Source of the DNA: CAVRXQ01 sp963831155
Lineage (GTDB): Bacteria; Actinomycetota; Acidimicrobiia; Acidimicrobiales; Bog-793
Direction of reading: 5' to 3'
Length of the DNA: 64,000 bases
NCBI GenBank assembly: GCA_963831155.1
Contig: CAWHOY010000005.1
Coordinates: 868,001-932,000, forward strand
Each line of letters begins with the position of its first letter. Position 1 is the stretch's first letter. Below the pieces are notes generated by a model. It saw only the letters and a list, made by a program, of their open reading frames with translations. It searched no databases and had not been told where the DNA came from. Shown piece by piece: positions 17,484-26,179 of the stretch. The translations under genes and the position numbers were made by a program.

Positions 17484-17489
17484 TACTGT
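17484..17489 (+). promoter_or_regulatory. -10 box TACTGT for ileS (leaderless)
   Basis: TACTGT is followed by 6 nt and GTG at 17496. This supports GTG 17496 rather than ATG 17475, which lies upstream of the box, and argues against a T-box leader. Confidence 0.45.
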
Positions 17490-17495
17490 AGGTCG

Positions 17496-20400
17496 GTGGC
17501 AAAACACCCCGTGACCTCGGTGTATCCCGACGTGCCGTCGACGCCGGACTACCCGCGCTTGGAGGAGGCGCTCCTCAGCTACTGGCGCGACGACCGCACC
17601 TTCGAGTCCTCCGTCGAGAGGCGCGATCCCAAGAATCAGTACGTCTTCTACGACGGCCCGCCCTTCGCGAACGGGCAGATGCACTACGGCCACCTGCTCA
17701 CAGGCTTCGTGAAAGACGCCATGCCCCGGTACCACACGATGCGCGGCGAGCGCGTCGAACGCCGTTTCGGGTGGGACTGCCACGGCCTTCCCGCCGAGAC
17801 CGAAGCCCAAAAAGAACTCGGCATCGCCGGCCGCGCCCAGATCACCGCCTACGGCATCGATCGCTTCAACGAACGCTGCAAAACCTCGGTGCTCAAATAC
17901 ACCGCCGCCTGGGAAGGTGGCGTCGCCCGCCAGGCGCGCTGGGTCGACTTCGAGAACGCCTACAAAACGATGGACCTTTCCTATATGGAGAGCGTCTTGT
18001 GGGCGTTCAAGTCGTTGCACGACCGCGGGTTGATCTACGAAGGACTGCGTGTGCTCCCCTACTGCTGGGAGTGCGAAACGCCGCTTTCGAACTTCGAGAC
18101 CAGACAAGACGACGCGCTGCGCGAGCGCGTCGATCCAGCGGTGACGGTCGCGATCACGATCGACGCCGATCCCAGTTCAAACGGCCCAGCAGCCGGTGAG
18201 CTCGCCGCGCTCGTCTGGACGACGACGCCCTGGACGCTTCCCTCGAACCTCGCCGTCGCGGTCGGTCCTGGCATCACCTACGCGATCTACGAAAAGAACG
18301 GAGTCCGCTACCTGTTGTCCGAGTCGCGCGTCGCGCACTACAACGACGAACTCGAAGGCGCCGAACTCCTCGGCACCTTGCGGGGCGCGGCGCTCGTCGG
18401 CAGAAGCTACCGGCCGCTGTTTTCCTACTTCGTCGACCAGCCGAACGCCTTCGTCGTGCTGGGCGACGACTTCGTCGCGACCGACGAGGGCACCGGTATC
18501 GTGCACATGGCACCGGGCTTCGGGGAGGACGACCAGCGCATCTGCGAGCGCGCCGGGATCGCCGTCGTCAACCCCGTCGATTCGACAGGCCGCTTCGACT
18601 CCCAGGTCCCCGACTACGCGGGAGTGCAGGTCTTCGAGGCGAACGAGTCGCTGATCGCGGCGCTCACTCGGATAGGTGTGCTCGTCCGGCGCGAGGAGTA
18701 CACGCACAGCTACCCGCACTGCTGGCGGACCGACACGCCGCTCATCTACCGCGCGGTCAGCTCATTTTTCGTCGAAGTGACGGCGTTCAAGGATCGAATG
18801 GTCGAGCTCAACCGCGAGATCAATTGGATGCCGCCGCACGTTGGATCGGGCGCCTTCGGCAACTGGCTCGAAGGGGCGCGCGACTGGTCGATCTCGCGCA
18901 ACCGCTACTGGGGAACGCCGATCCCTGTTTGGAAGTCCGACGACCCGAACCATCCCCGCGTCGACGTCTACGGCTCGTTGGACGAACTCGCCCGTGACTT
19001 CGGCGTCCGGCCGGACGACCTCCACCGTCCCGGCATTGACGCGCTCGTGCGGCCGAACCCCGACGATCCGTCCGGCAAGGCGATGATGCGCCGCGTCGAG
19101 GACGTGTTGGACTGCTGGTTCGACTCCGGCTCGATGCCGTTCGCGCAACTTCACTATCCGTTCGAGAACCAGCGCCGCTTCGAGGACAACTTCCCCGCCG
19201 ACTTCATCTGTGAGTACGTGAGCCAGACGCGCGGCTGGTTCTACACGCTCCACGTCTTGTCGACGGCGCTGTTCGATCGGCCGGCATTCGAGAACTGCAT
19301 CGCGCACGGCATCTTGTTGGGAAGCGATGGCCGCAAGTTGTCGAAGCGGCTGCGCAACTTCCCCGATCCCGAGGTGTTCTTTTCTACCTTCGGCGCCGAC
19401 GCCATGCGCTGGTACTTGCTTGCGTCGCCGGTGCTGCGGGGACTCGACGTCGCCCTCGAAGAACAGGCGATGGCCGAGCCCGTCCGCACGGTGATGAACC
19501 CGATCTGGAACTCGTTCCACTTTTTGACCCTCTACGGCCGCACCGACGAGATCACCGGTCAGTTCCGCGCCGATCAGCGCGGCGAGCTCGACCGCTACGT
19601 GCTCGCGAAGACGCGCCGCTTCTTGGAGGGCGTGACGAGCGCCTACGACTCCTACGACCTCGCTGGTGCCGCCGCGCAGTACCCGGCTTTCCTCGACGCG
19701 CTTACCAACTGGTACATCAGAAGGAGCCGGGAGCGTTTCTGGCGCGCGGCGGACGACGGCAACATATCCGACAAACGCGACGCCTACGACACTTTGCACA
19801 CTGTCCTCGATGTCGTCGCTCGCGCCTCGGCGCCCCTCTTGCCGTTCCTTTCCGAAACCGTCTATCGCGGTCTCAGCGGAGAACGCAGCGTCCACCTCGC
19901 CGACTGGCCGGACCCGAACTTCCTCCCCGACGACCCGGCGTTGGTCGGGGCGATGGACCTCGTGCGCGAGGTCTGCTCGGCGATCCACTCGGTGCGCAAG
20001 GCGAACGGGCTGCGGGCGCGCCTTCCCCTCCGCCAGGTGACCGTTGCGCACCCGCAGGCCCTGGCGCTCGGCGCGTTTCGCGAGCTCATCTCAGAAGAAA
20101 CGAACGTGAAAGAGGTCGAGCTGCGCGACGACGCGGCATCGTTGGCGACGATGACGCTGAGCGTGGTTCCCTCGGTGATCGGTCCGCGACTCGGCGAGGC
20201 GACCCAAGCCGTCATCCGCGCCGTGCGCGCCCGCCATTGGGCAGTCGGAACAGACGGCGGCGTCGAAGCCGGCGGGGTTGTGCTGCAACCCGGAGAGTTC
20301 GAACTGCGCGTCGCGCCGTCGGATCCCGTCTCGGCGCGTGTCGTCGACTCCGGTCGCGGTGTCGTCGTCCTCGACATGACGCGCACCCCCGAACTCGAAG

Positions 20401-20678
20401 CGGAGGGCACCTTCCGCGACCTCGTCCGCATCGTCCAGCAAGAACGGCGCAACGCCGACCTCGCCGTCACCGACCGGATCGATCTCACCCTCGTCGTGCC
20501 GAAAGACGTCGCCGAAGTGCTCGACACCTGGGGCGAAGAACTGAAACGACAGACGCTCGCCCGCAGCCTCTCGGTGAGGGCGTACGAGGAAGACGCCGCG
20601 TTGCAGGGACCGCAAAACGGTGTCCACCGCCTCTCGGACAGAAGAGCGGTCGCGGTGCGGCTCCGGCTCGCGCCCTGA
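17496..20678 (+). CDS. ileS: Isoleucyl-tRNA synthetase, IleS2-like
   Basis: A 1060-aa class I aminoacyl-tRNA synthetase charging tRNA-Ile. The HIGH-type motif is HYGH (63-66) after PPFANGQM, and the KMSKS-type motif is KLSKR (614-618) followed by LRNFPDPE. Editing (CP1) domain and C-terminal anticodon-binding domain (from about 700) are in place. Length over 1000 aa, the HYGH form and SKRLRN tail are features of type 2 (eukaryote-like) IleRS, often mupirocin-tolerant; that property is inferred. Starts at 17475 (ATG) and 17511 (GTG) are alternatives. It ends 20 bp before the convergent divIVA stop. Confidence 0.93.
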   Translation: MAKHPVTSVYPDVPSTPDYPRLEEALLSYWRDDRTFESSVERRDPKNQYVFYDGPPFANGQMHYGHLLTGFVKDAMPRYHTMRGERVERRFGWDCHGLPAETEAQKELGIAGRAQITAYGIDRFNERCKTSVLKYTAAWEGGVARQARWVDFENAYKTMDLSYMESVLWAFKSLHDRGLIYEGLRVLPYCWECETPLSNFETRQDDALRERVDPAVTVAITIDADPSSNGPAAGELAALVWTTTPWTLPSNLAVAVGPGITYAIYEKNGVRYLLSESRVAHYNDELEGAELLGTLRGAALVGRSYRPLFSYFVDQPNAFVVLGDDFVATDEGTGIVHMAPGFGEDDQRICERAGIAVVNPVDSTGRFDSQVPDYAGVQVFEANESLIAALTRIGVLVRREEYTHSYPHCWRTDTPLIYRAVSSFFVEVTAFKDRMVELNREINWMPPHVGSGAFGNWLEGARDWSISRNRYWGTPIPVWKSDDPNHPRVDVYGSLDELARDFGVRPDDLHRPGIDALVRPNPDDPSGKAMMRRVEDVLDCWFDSGSMPFAQLHYPFENQRRFEDNFPADFICEYVSQTRGWFYTLHVLSTALFDRPAFENCIAHGILLGSDGRKLSKRLRNFPDPEVFFSTFGADAMRWYLLASPVLRGLDVALEEQAMAEPVRTVMNPIWNSFHFLTLYGRTDEITGQFRADQRGELDRYVLAKTRRFLEGVTSAYDSYDLAGAAAQYPAFLDALTNWYIRRSRERFWRAADDGNISDKRDAYDTLHTVLDVVARASAPLLPFLSETVYRGLSGERSVHLADWPDPNFLPDDPALVGAMDLVREVCSAIHSVRKANGLRARLPLRQVTVAHPQALALGAFRELISEETNVKEVELRDDAASLATMTLSVVPSVIGPRLGEATQAVIRAVRARHWAVGTDGGVEAGGVVLQPGEFELRVAPSDPVSARVVDSGRGVVVLDMTRTPELEAEGTFRDLVRIVQQERRNADLAVTDRIDLTLVVPKDVAEVLDTWGEELKRQTLARSLSVRAYEEDAALQGPQNGVHRLSDRRAVAVRLRLAP

Positions 20679-20698
20679 GAGCCAGTGCGCTCGACCGA

Positions 20699-21687
20699 CT
20701 AGGCGGACACGTCTCCCCCGCGCCGCTCGGCACGACCGGACGAGCGGAGGGGCCGGGGTCGCTCCTCGGGCGTCGAGTCGAGCTCCGCGCCCTTTGCCCA
20801 GCGCTGCCAGAGCTCCTCGTCGGGGTCGACGACGCTTTCCACCGAGACGATCGCCTCTTCACCGGTGATCGAGAACTCCTCGAAGGTCTCCGACGGTTCT
20901 TCGTCTTTTTGCGCCGCCTTCGTCTCCCGATGCGCAGGCCGCTCCTCGCGCCGCGATCTTCTCGACTTGTCGTCCTCGGGACTGTCCGCTTCGACCCCGG
21001 CTGCCGCGCTCTCGTTGGACTCGGGCTCATCTTCGTCGTCGGCGCCGGTCGCGGCGACGGCCTCAGTCGCCGGACCGGCGAGGTTATCGTCCTCTCCGCG
21101 CGGCCTCAACGGCTTCGGCGCTTCTTCGTCAACGTCCTGTGAGACCGCCTCCAGACGCTGACGCACCGATGATCGCGTCGGCGCTGGTGGTTTCAGCGAC
21201 TCTCCGACCGTCTCGAGCGCTCCCTGCAACGCGAACACGAGTTGCTTGCGGAGTGCCTCAATAAAGCTCGAGATCTCGGCGACTTCAGTCTCGAGCGTCG
21301 TTTTGCGATCCTCCAGATCAACGATCGTCTCTCTGCGCGAGCCGCAGCTTCGGAACGCAACGTGGCCGACTCCTCGCGAGCTGATCCGACAAGCTGTTCG
21401 GCTTCCGCGCGCGCGTCCTCGAGCATCGCCGACGCTTCCTCGCGCGCTTCTTTGATCGCGAGGTCCGCGGTCCGCTGCGCGAGCACGAGCGTGCGGCGCA
21501 GGGTGTCATCGGCCTCGCCATTTTCCGCGGCATGCGCCGCGGCTTCTCGCGCCGCATCCAGTTGCGCGAGGAGTTCGTCGACCGCCGCGGCGACTTTTTC
21601 CAGGAACTCGTCGACTTCTTCTGTGTCGTAACCGCGCAGTCGGTCGCGGAATTCGACTTCCCGGAGGATTCGGCCCGATATCTCCAT
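20699..21687 (-). pseudogene. divIVA: DivIVA/Wag31-type polar growth protein, frameshifted in this sequence
   Basis: The first frame (from ATG 21687, with GAGGAG 6 nt ahead) gives the DivIVA N-terminal domain, with FRDRLRGYDTEEVDEFLEKV, and a coiled coil up to SEAAARAE. The coiled coil then continues in another frame (RETIVDLEDRKTTLETEV, then FALQGALETVGESLKPP) and ends in a long acidic disordered tail. Restoring one AG unit in the AGAGAG run at 21328-21335 joins the two into about 329 aa. DivIVA directs polar growth and is essential in several Actinobacteria, so a sequencing error or population variant is as likely as a dead gene. Confidence 0.8.
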
Positions 21688-21804
21688 GCGTCACTCCTCG
21701 ATCACTTTGGCAGCACATGCCAGCCAGAGCGCCAGATCCGCGCCTGTTCGACATGCAGATCCTACGCCCGGGCCTCGGGGAACTGGGGGACCAACCCGGG
21801 CGAT

Positions 21805-22068
21805 TCAGTGAACCCGGATAACCGTGATGATGATCTCGAGGGCGAAGAAGACGACAATCGGCGACAGGTCGAGTCCCATCGAGCCGACACGGAGCGGCGG
21901 CAGGATCTTGCGCACCGGCCGCAGGACTGGGTCGGTGATCTTCGCGAGCACGCGTTCGACGCGCGCCATACGCGACCACGGGTTGATCGGGAACCACGTG
22001 AGGATGATCCGCGCCAGCAGTACGACGATGTACGCCTGCAGGACATCGACGATGACCCGAACGATCAC
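21805..22068 (-). CDS. YggT family membrane protein
   Basis: An 87-aa membrane protein with two hydrophobic segments around the YggT signature ARIILTWFPINPWSRMARV and DPVLRPVRKILPP. YggT proteins sit beside sepF in many Gram-positive division clusters; their role is poorly defined. I chose GTG 22068 because GGAGAG lies 8 nt ahead; the longer frame runs into sepF. 43 bp after the sepF stop. Confidence 0.88.
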   Translation of the reverse strand: MIVRVIVDVLQAYIVVLLARIILTWFPINPWSRMARVERVLAKITDPVLRPVRKILPPLRVGSMGLDLSPIVVFFALEIIITVIRVH

Positions 22069-22111
22069 GCGGCGCGCTCTCCATTTCGCGCGCCGATGCG
22101 CGCCGAATCCG

Positions 22112-22630
22112 TCAGGAGCGGTACAGGCCGCGCTCTTGTAGGCGCAGTCGCTCCTCCGCGGGCACCTCGACGTCCGTCGGTGCGAGGAGGAACACCTGAT
22201 TGGCAACCTTCTCCATCTGCCCGTCGAGTGCGTAGGTGAGCCCGGAGCAGAAGTCGATCATTCGTCGCGACAGATCGCGCTCTGAACCTTGCAGGTTCAC
22301 GATCACCGGGTTGCCCTGCTTCACGACGTCGCCGATCTCCTGGGCGTCGCGGAACTGCGACGGCGCGACGACATGCACCTTGCCCGCCGGCGTCTTCGCC
22401 TTCGTGATCGGACGCACAACCGCTCCGACCGGCCGACGCGGATCGGCGGCGGTGATCGGACGGACGGTCGCGGTGTGGCTCGGGTGCGAGCCGGTGTCCT
22501 GGGTCTCCGGGTAGACGGTGCGTTCGATCCGGTGCTGGCCGGTCGGCTCGAGTGCGTCCCCGTACAGCTCGTCGTCCTCGATGTCTTTCAGTCCGAGGTA
22601 CGCGAGCGCCTTGTTCATGAACGATGACAT
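22112..22630 (-). CDS. sepF: Cell division protein SepF
   Basis: A 172-aa FtsZ-associated membrane anchor. The N-terminal amphipathic stretch MSSFMNKALAYLGL, a Pro/Thr-rich linker, and the C-terminal SepF domain (from about residue 80) with VVAPSQFRDAQEIGDVVKQG and VNLQGSERDLSRRMIDF. In Actinobacteria, which lack FtsA, SepF ties FtsZ to the membrane. AAAGGAG 5 nt ahead of ATG. A TAGGTT element upstream could be a -10 box. Confidence 0.93.
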   Translation of the reverse strand: MSSFMNKALAYLGLKDIEDDELYGDALEPTGQHRIERTVYPETQDTGSHPSHTATVRPITAADPRRPVGAVVRPITKAKTPAGKVHVVAPSQFRDAQEIGDVVKQGNPVIVNLQGSERDLSRRMIDFCSGLTYALDGQMEKVANQVFLLAPTDVEVPAEERLRLQERGLYRS

Positions 22631-22652
22631 CTTGCTCCTTTAGAGCCGGAAC

Positions 22653-23351
22653 CTATTGTGACACTGCCCTGTGCGTCGGGCGAGCACCGAAAAGCACCCG
22701 CCCCAAGCGGACCATCGTCGCCCCCTCTTCGACGGCGATCGCGAAGTCGTCGCTCATCCCCATCGACGCGATCGGCAGCCCGAGGTCGTCGACGAGCCGC
22801 CGCAGCGTGCGAAAGCTGCGGCGCGCCGCCTGATCGTCGTGCGGGGCGGCGATCGTCATCAGCCCCTTCACGTCGAGGCCGGCGCGCCAGGCGACATCGG
22901 CGAGCCGCCCGACGTCGTCCGGTGGAACACCGCCGCGCCCAGCGATCCCGGTCGTCTCGACCTCGATCAGCATCGAGGCGCCCGGCGAGTGACGGGCGAT
23001 CGCAGCAACCTCGGCGTCGCGATCGACGCTTTGGTAGAGCGTGACGTACTTCGCGAGCCGCGCAAGGCTCCGCCGCTGGATCCCGCCGATCAGGTGCCAG
23101 TTCACCGGTGGACCCGGTGATGCGGCGAGCGTCGTAGCCTTTTCGACGAGCTCGTCAGCGTAGTTCTCGCCGAGATCGGTGAGGCCGACAGAACGCGCAG
23201 CGAGCGCGGCCGAGGCGTCGAGAGCTTTCGTCACCGCGACGATCTCGACATGTTTCGGATCGCCGACTTCGGCGATCCGCTCTCGCACGCGATCGAGCCG
23301 CAGGCGCAGCTCGCCTGCGTCGATCGCACCGGAAGTCGCGGGTTCACGCAC
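22653..23351 (-). CDS. ylmE: YggS/YlmE family PLP-binding protein
   Basis: A 232-aa PLP-homeostasis protein with an alanine-racemase-like TIM barrel. PLP Lys lies in VEIVAVTKALD; GLTDLGENYADEL, WHLIGGIQRRSLARL and GLMTIAAPHD are family blocks, and SMGMSDDFAIAVEEGATMVRLGRVLFG closes the barrel. The GTG start at 23351 overlaps the ylmD stop by 8 bp; the longer frame upstream is a ylmD shadow. Confidence 0.9.
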   Translation of the reverse strand: MREPATSGAIDAGELRLRLDRVRERIAEVGDPKHVEIVAVTKALDASAALAARSVGLTDLGENYADELVEKATTLAASPGPPVNWHLIGGIQRRSLARLAKYVTLYQSVDRDAEVAAIARHSPGASMLIEVETTGIAGRGGVPPDDVGRLADVAWRAGLDVKGLMTIAAPHDDQAARRSFRTLRRLVDDLGLPIASMGMSDDFAIAVEEGATMVRLGRVLFGARPTHRAVSQ

Positions 23352-24036
23352 CGTTCGCTTCGCGCCAGATGACGAGCGCCTGGCGGGCCCGGTCTTGGTG
23401 GGCGCGATGCGAGAACCAACGTCCCCCACAGGCGGTGCAGGAGTCGAGGTCGAAGGCGAGCTCGACGTCCGCGCGTCGAAGCGCCAGCTTGACGGCTGCC
23501 GGCAAATCGAGCGCCACGTCGCCCTGGGACGAAATCGCCCGCACCTCGTCACCGAAGATCGCCGAGACGGCGTCAACACCCTCGGCCGAAAAGGAGTAGC
23601 ACTCGGGATGGATGCACGCCGACAGCACGGCGCGGATCTCCTCCGCTCCACGGGCGTGCATCGCCCGCGCCGTTGCGTCGATCACCCCTTCGACGAGGCC
23701 CCGCCAACCGACGTGCGCTGCCGCGACGATTCGGTCACTTGCGAGGCCAACGAGCGCGCAGTCCGCCCCCAGCACGCAAAGCGGCGTCTGCAGCGCGGTG
23801 GTCAACAGAGCGTCGGCGTCATGCGGGCTCGGTTGTGGCTCGTCGATCTCGAGGACGCGGACGCCGTGGACCTGGCGGACGAACGACCACCGCCGGTCAC
23901 AGATTGATTTGTACAAGACCTCGGAGCCGGCATCGCCTCCAAGCGCCACCGGCCGCGCGTCGCCGTCATCGCGCGTCGTTAGCGTGACGCGCGCCCCGCC
24001 CGGGAGCGAGAGCGAGTGCGGCGAAAGGATCTTCAG
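23344..24036 (-). CDS. ylmD: YlmD/YfiH (laccase-domain) family protein, possible CTG start
   Basis: A polyphenol-oxidase/YfiH-type protein, recently linked to purine nucleoside phosphorylase activity or cell-wall quality control. Family residues are QVHG, GADC and AHVGWRGL plus a C-terminal CTACGGRWFSHR. The only standard start is GTG 23949 (201 aa), but in-frame sequence upstream (ARVTLTTRDDG) looks like the conserved N-terminus. That frame runs back into the ftsZ stop, where CTG overlaps TGA as CTGA (24036-24033). No ATG, GTG or TTG lies between. I give the CTG start (230 aa) as the likelier reading. Confidence 0.72.
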   Translation of the reverse strand: MKILSPHSLSLPGGARVTLTTRDDGDARPVALGGDAGSEVLYKSICDRRWSFVRQVHGVRVLEIDEPQPSPHDADALLTTALQTPLCVLGADCALVGLASDRIVAAAHVGWRGLVEGVIDATARAMHARGAEEIRAVLSACIHPECYSFSAEGVDAVSAIFGDEVRAISSQGDVALDLPAAVKLALRRADVELAFDLDSCTACGGRWFSHRAHQDRARQALVIWREANGA

Positions 24037-25124
24037 CGAAGGAACGACGGGACGTCGAACCCTTCGTCGCCCAGATCGACGTCATCGTCGATCGCGAAGA
24101 CCTCTGAGCGATAGTCGCGAGTCGCGCTGAATCCTTCGGCAAGTCCCGCGGCAGCCTCGAACGGCGTCGTGTCGAATCGGTCAAAACCCGCCGCAATCAC
24201 CGTGACGCGGACTTGATCGCCGAGCGTGTCGTCGATCGCGCTGCCGAAGATGATGTTCGCGTCTGGGTGCGCGATCGCGTGGATCGCTTCTGCGGCCTCG
24301 TTCACCTCGAATAGTCCGAGGCTGTGACCGCCGGCGACGTTCATCAGGATTCCCTTCGCGCCGTCGATCGAAGACGACAAGAGCGGACTTGTCATCGCGT
24401 GGTGCGCAGCGTTCAGGGCGCGCCCCTCCCCTGCCGCGACTCCGACGCCCATGATCGCCGAGCCGGCGCCGCGCATGATTGTGCGCACGTCCGCGAAGTC
24501 CGTGTTGATCAAACCCGGCACCGTGATCAAGTCCGTGATGCCCTTCACGCCCTGCAACAAAATGTCGTCGGCCATCCGGAAGGCCTCGAGCATCGTTGTC
24601 TTCGAGTCGGCAAGCGTGAGCAAGCGCTCGTTCGGGATGACGATCATCGTGTCGACGAACTCGGAGAGCTTCTCGATTCCCTGTTCGGCCTGCTGCGCGC
24701 GTCGGCGCCCCTCGAAGGCGAACGGCTTGGTCACGATGCCGACCGTCAGCGCCTCGAGTTCGCGCGCGATCTCGGCGACGACCGGCGCGCCGCCGGTGCC
24801 CGTGCCGCCACCCTCGCCGGCGGTGATAAAGACCATGTCTGCGCCTTTCAGCACCTCACCGATCTCTTCGGTGTGGTCCAAGACGGCAGAACGGCCGATG
24901 TCGGGATCAGAACCCGCGCCGAGGCCGCGGGTGAGTTCGCGGCCGATGTCGAGCTTGATGTCCGCCTCGGAAAGTAAAAGAGCCTGAGCGTCGGTGTTCA
25001 CGGCGACGAATTCGACCCCGCGCAGATCGGCGTCGATCATCCGGTTCACCGCGTTGACGCCACCCCCACCGATGCCGACGACTTTGATGACGGCGATAAA
25101 GCTCTGCGTTCCTTCGTTCACCAC
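24033..25124 (-). CDS. ftsZ: Cell division protein FtsZ
   Basis: A 363-aa tubulin-like GTPase forming the Z-ring. Nucleotide-binding GIGGGGVNAVNRM (18-29), tubulin signature GGGTGTGG (105-112), T7-loop GLINTDFADV, and the conserved C-terminal peptide DDVDLGDEGFDVPSFLR that binds SepF or other partners. The linker before that peptide is very short. GTG start. A 191-bp gap from ftsQ, the largest in the downstream half of the cluster, is where an ftsZ promoter would be expected, but I could not pick one out. Confidence 0.96.
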   Translation of the reverse strand: MVNEGTQSFIAVIKVVGIGGGGVNAVNRMIDADLRGVEFVAVNTDAQALLLSEADIKLDIGRELTRGLGAGSDPDIGRSAVLDHTEEIGEVLKGADMVFITAGEGGGTGTGGAPVVAEIARELEALTVGIVTKPFAFEGRRRAQQAEQGIEKLSEFVDTMIVIPNERLLTLADSKTTMLEAFRMADDILLQGVKGITDLITVPGLINTDFADVRTIMRGAGSAIMGVGVAAGEGRALNAAHHAMTSPLLSSSIDGAKGILMNVAGGHSLGLFEVNEAAEAIHAIAHPDANIIFGSAIDDTLGDQVRVTVIAAGFDRFDTTPFEAAAGLAEGFSATRDYRSEVFAIDDDVDLGDEGFDVPSFLR

Positions 25125-25315
25125 GGTCGTCGCTTTCTCTCGGTTCGCCGAAAGGCTCCGTTGGGCACGGCCGCGACGACGCGCATCGTCGGGCTCCGGC
25201 GACTCTCGCAGAACCGATCCGCCGCGACCGCTCTTGTTCTCGCACCTTCATTCTCCAGAGCGGGCGGATGGAGGGTGTCAGGCACGGAAGTTTGGCCGAC
25301 CATAGGGCTGGCACC

Positions 25316-26179
25316 TCACGGGGTCAAGACCGGATTCGAGGGCGCTCGCAGGTCGATTGCGGTGATTCCGGTCAGCGAGAGACCGGCGAGCACGGTCGCC
25401 AGCGCCACAAATTTCTCGCGCGCGTTACTCGGTGGCCCTAAGATCGCGACCGGTTCTTTTACCAAGGTGACGGCGATTCCGTCACGACGCGTTCGTGCGA
25501 TGTTGACGATTCGGTCGACGAGCGTCGTCGGCACCTGCGCGGCGATGGCGAACAGCGCGCGTTCGCTGCTTTCGACCCACTTTCCCGGCGCCGGGACCGC
25601 CGCGTCCGTCTTCACGGTCACGACCCCGGCGGGCTTGCGACCAACGTCAGCGAGCACCCTTCCGGAGGCGTCGACGAGGGCGCCGCCGCCGGCGAGCCGG
25701 ACGAAAGCAACCGGGATGCGCTCGGTGACAGAGACCGCCACCGACGAGGGGAACGAGACGGCAACGCGCGCTGTCTCGACCCACGAGAGCTGCTCGACCC
25801 GGTGCGCGACGGCGGCGGGATTGATATCGACGAGCGGCGGATGGGCGGTGAGTCCACTTACGGCAAGGATCGCCTGGTCTTCGCCGCGGGTCGCCCCGAC
25901 AATGCGGATCTGTCGCGCCGAGAACAGCGGCGAATGGGCGATCGCGAGACCTGCAGCAGAGAGCGCCGCCAGGGCGACGAGTCCGCCGAACGCGACAAGA
26001 CGGCGGCGGCCGGCCACCCGGGTCGCCTCGACCTGCGGTTTCTTGCGCGCCGTCTCGTGTTTTCGGGCTGGCTTCGTCCCCGACGGCGCAGGCGGGGCTG
26101 GACGCGGACTCGTGGTCGAGCCGGTCCGGCGTCGCGGCGGCGCTTTCGGGCGCAGGTGGGCGGGATGGGTCGCGCTCAC
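25316..26179 (-). CDS. ftsQ: Cell division protein FtsQ
   Basis: A 287-aa bitopic divisome protein: basic, Pro/Arg-rich cytoplasmic tail (1-58), one transmembrane helix (about 61-82), then the POTRA domain (FSARQIRIVGATRGEDQAI) and FtsQ domain (WVETARVAVSFPSSVAVSVTERIPVA). It stabilises FtsB/FtsL at the septum. Its ATG overlaps the upstream murB stop by ATGA. Confidence 0.93.
   Translation of the reverse strand: MSATHPAHLRPKAPPRRRTGSTTSPRPAPPAPSGTKPARKHETARKKPQVEATRVAGRRRLVAFGGLVALAALSAAGLAIAHSPLFSARQIRIVGATRGEDQAILAVSGLTAHPPLVDINPAAVAHRVEQLSWVETARVAVSFPSSVAVSVTERIPVAFVRLAGGGALVDASGRVLADVGRKPAGVVTVKTDAAVPAPGKWVESSERALFAIAAQVPTTLVDRIVNIARTRRDGIAVTLVKEPVAILGPPSNAREKFVALATVLAGLSLTGITAIDLRAPSNPVLTP

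Noticed and set aside
18762..20051. 429-aa open frame on the minus strand inside ileS
   Set aside because: Exact antisense of a well-conserved synthetase; long antisense frames are expected at this GC content and it shows no family motif.
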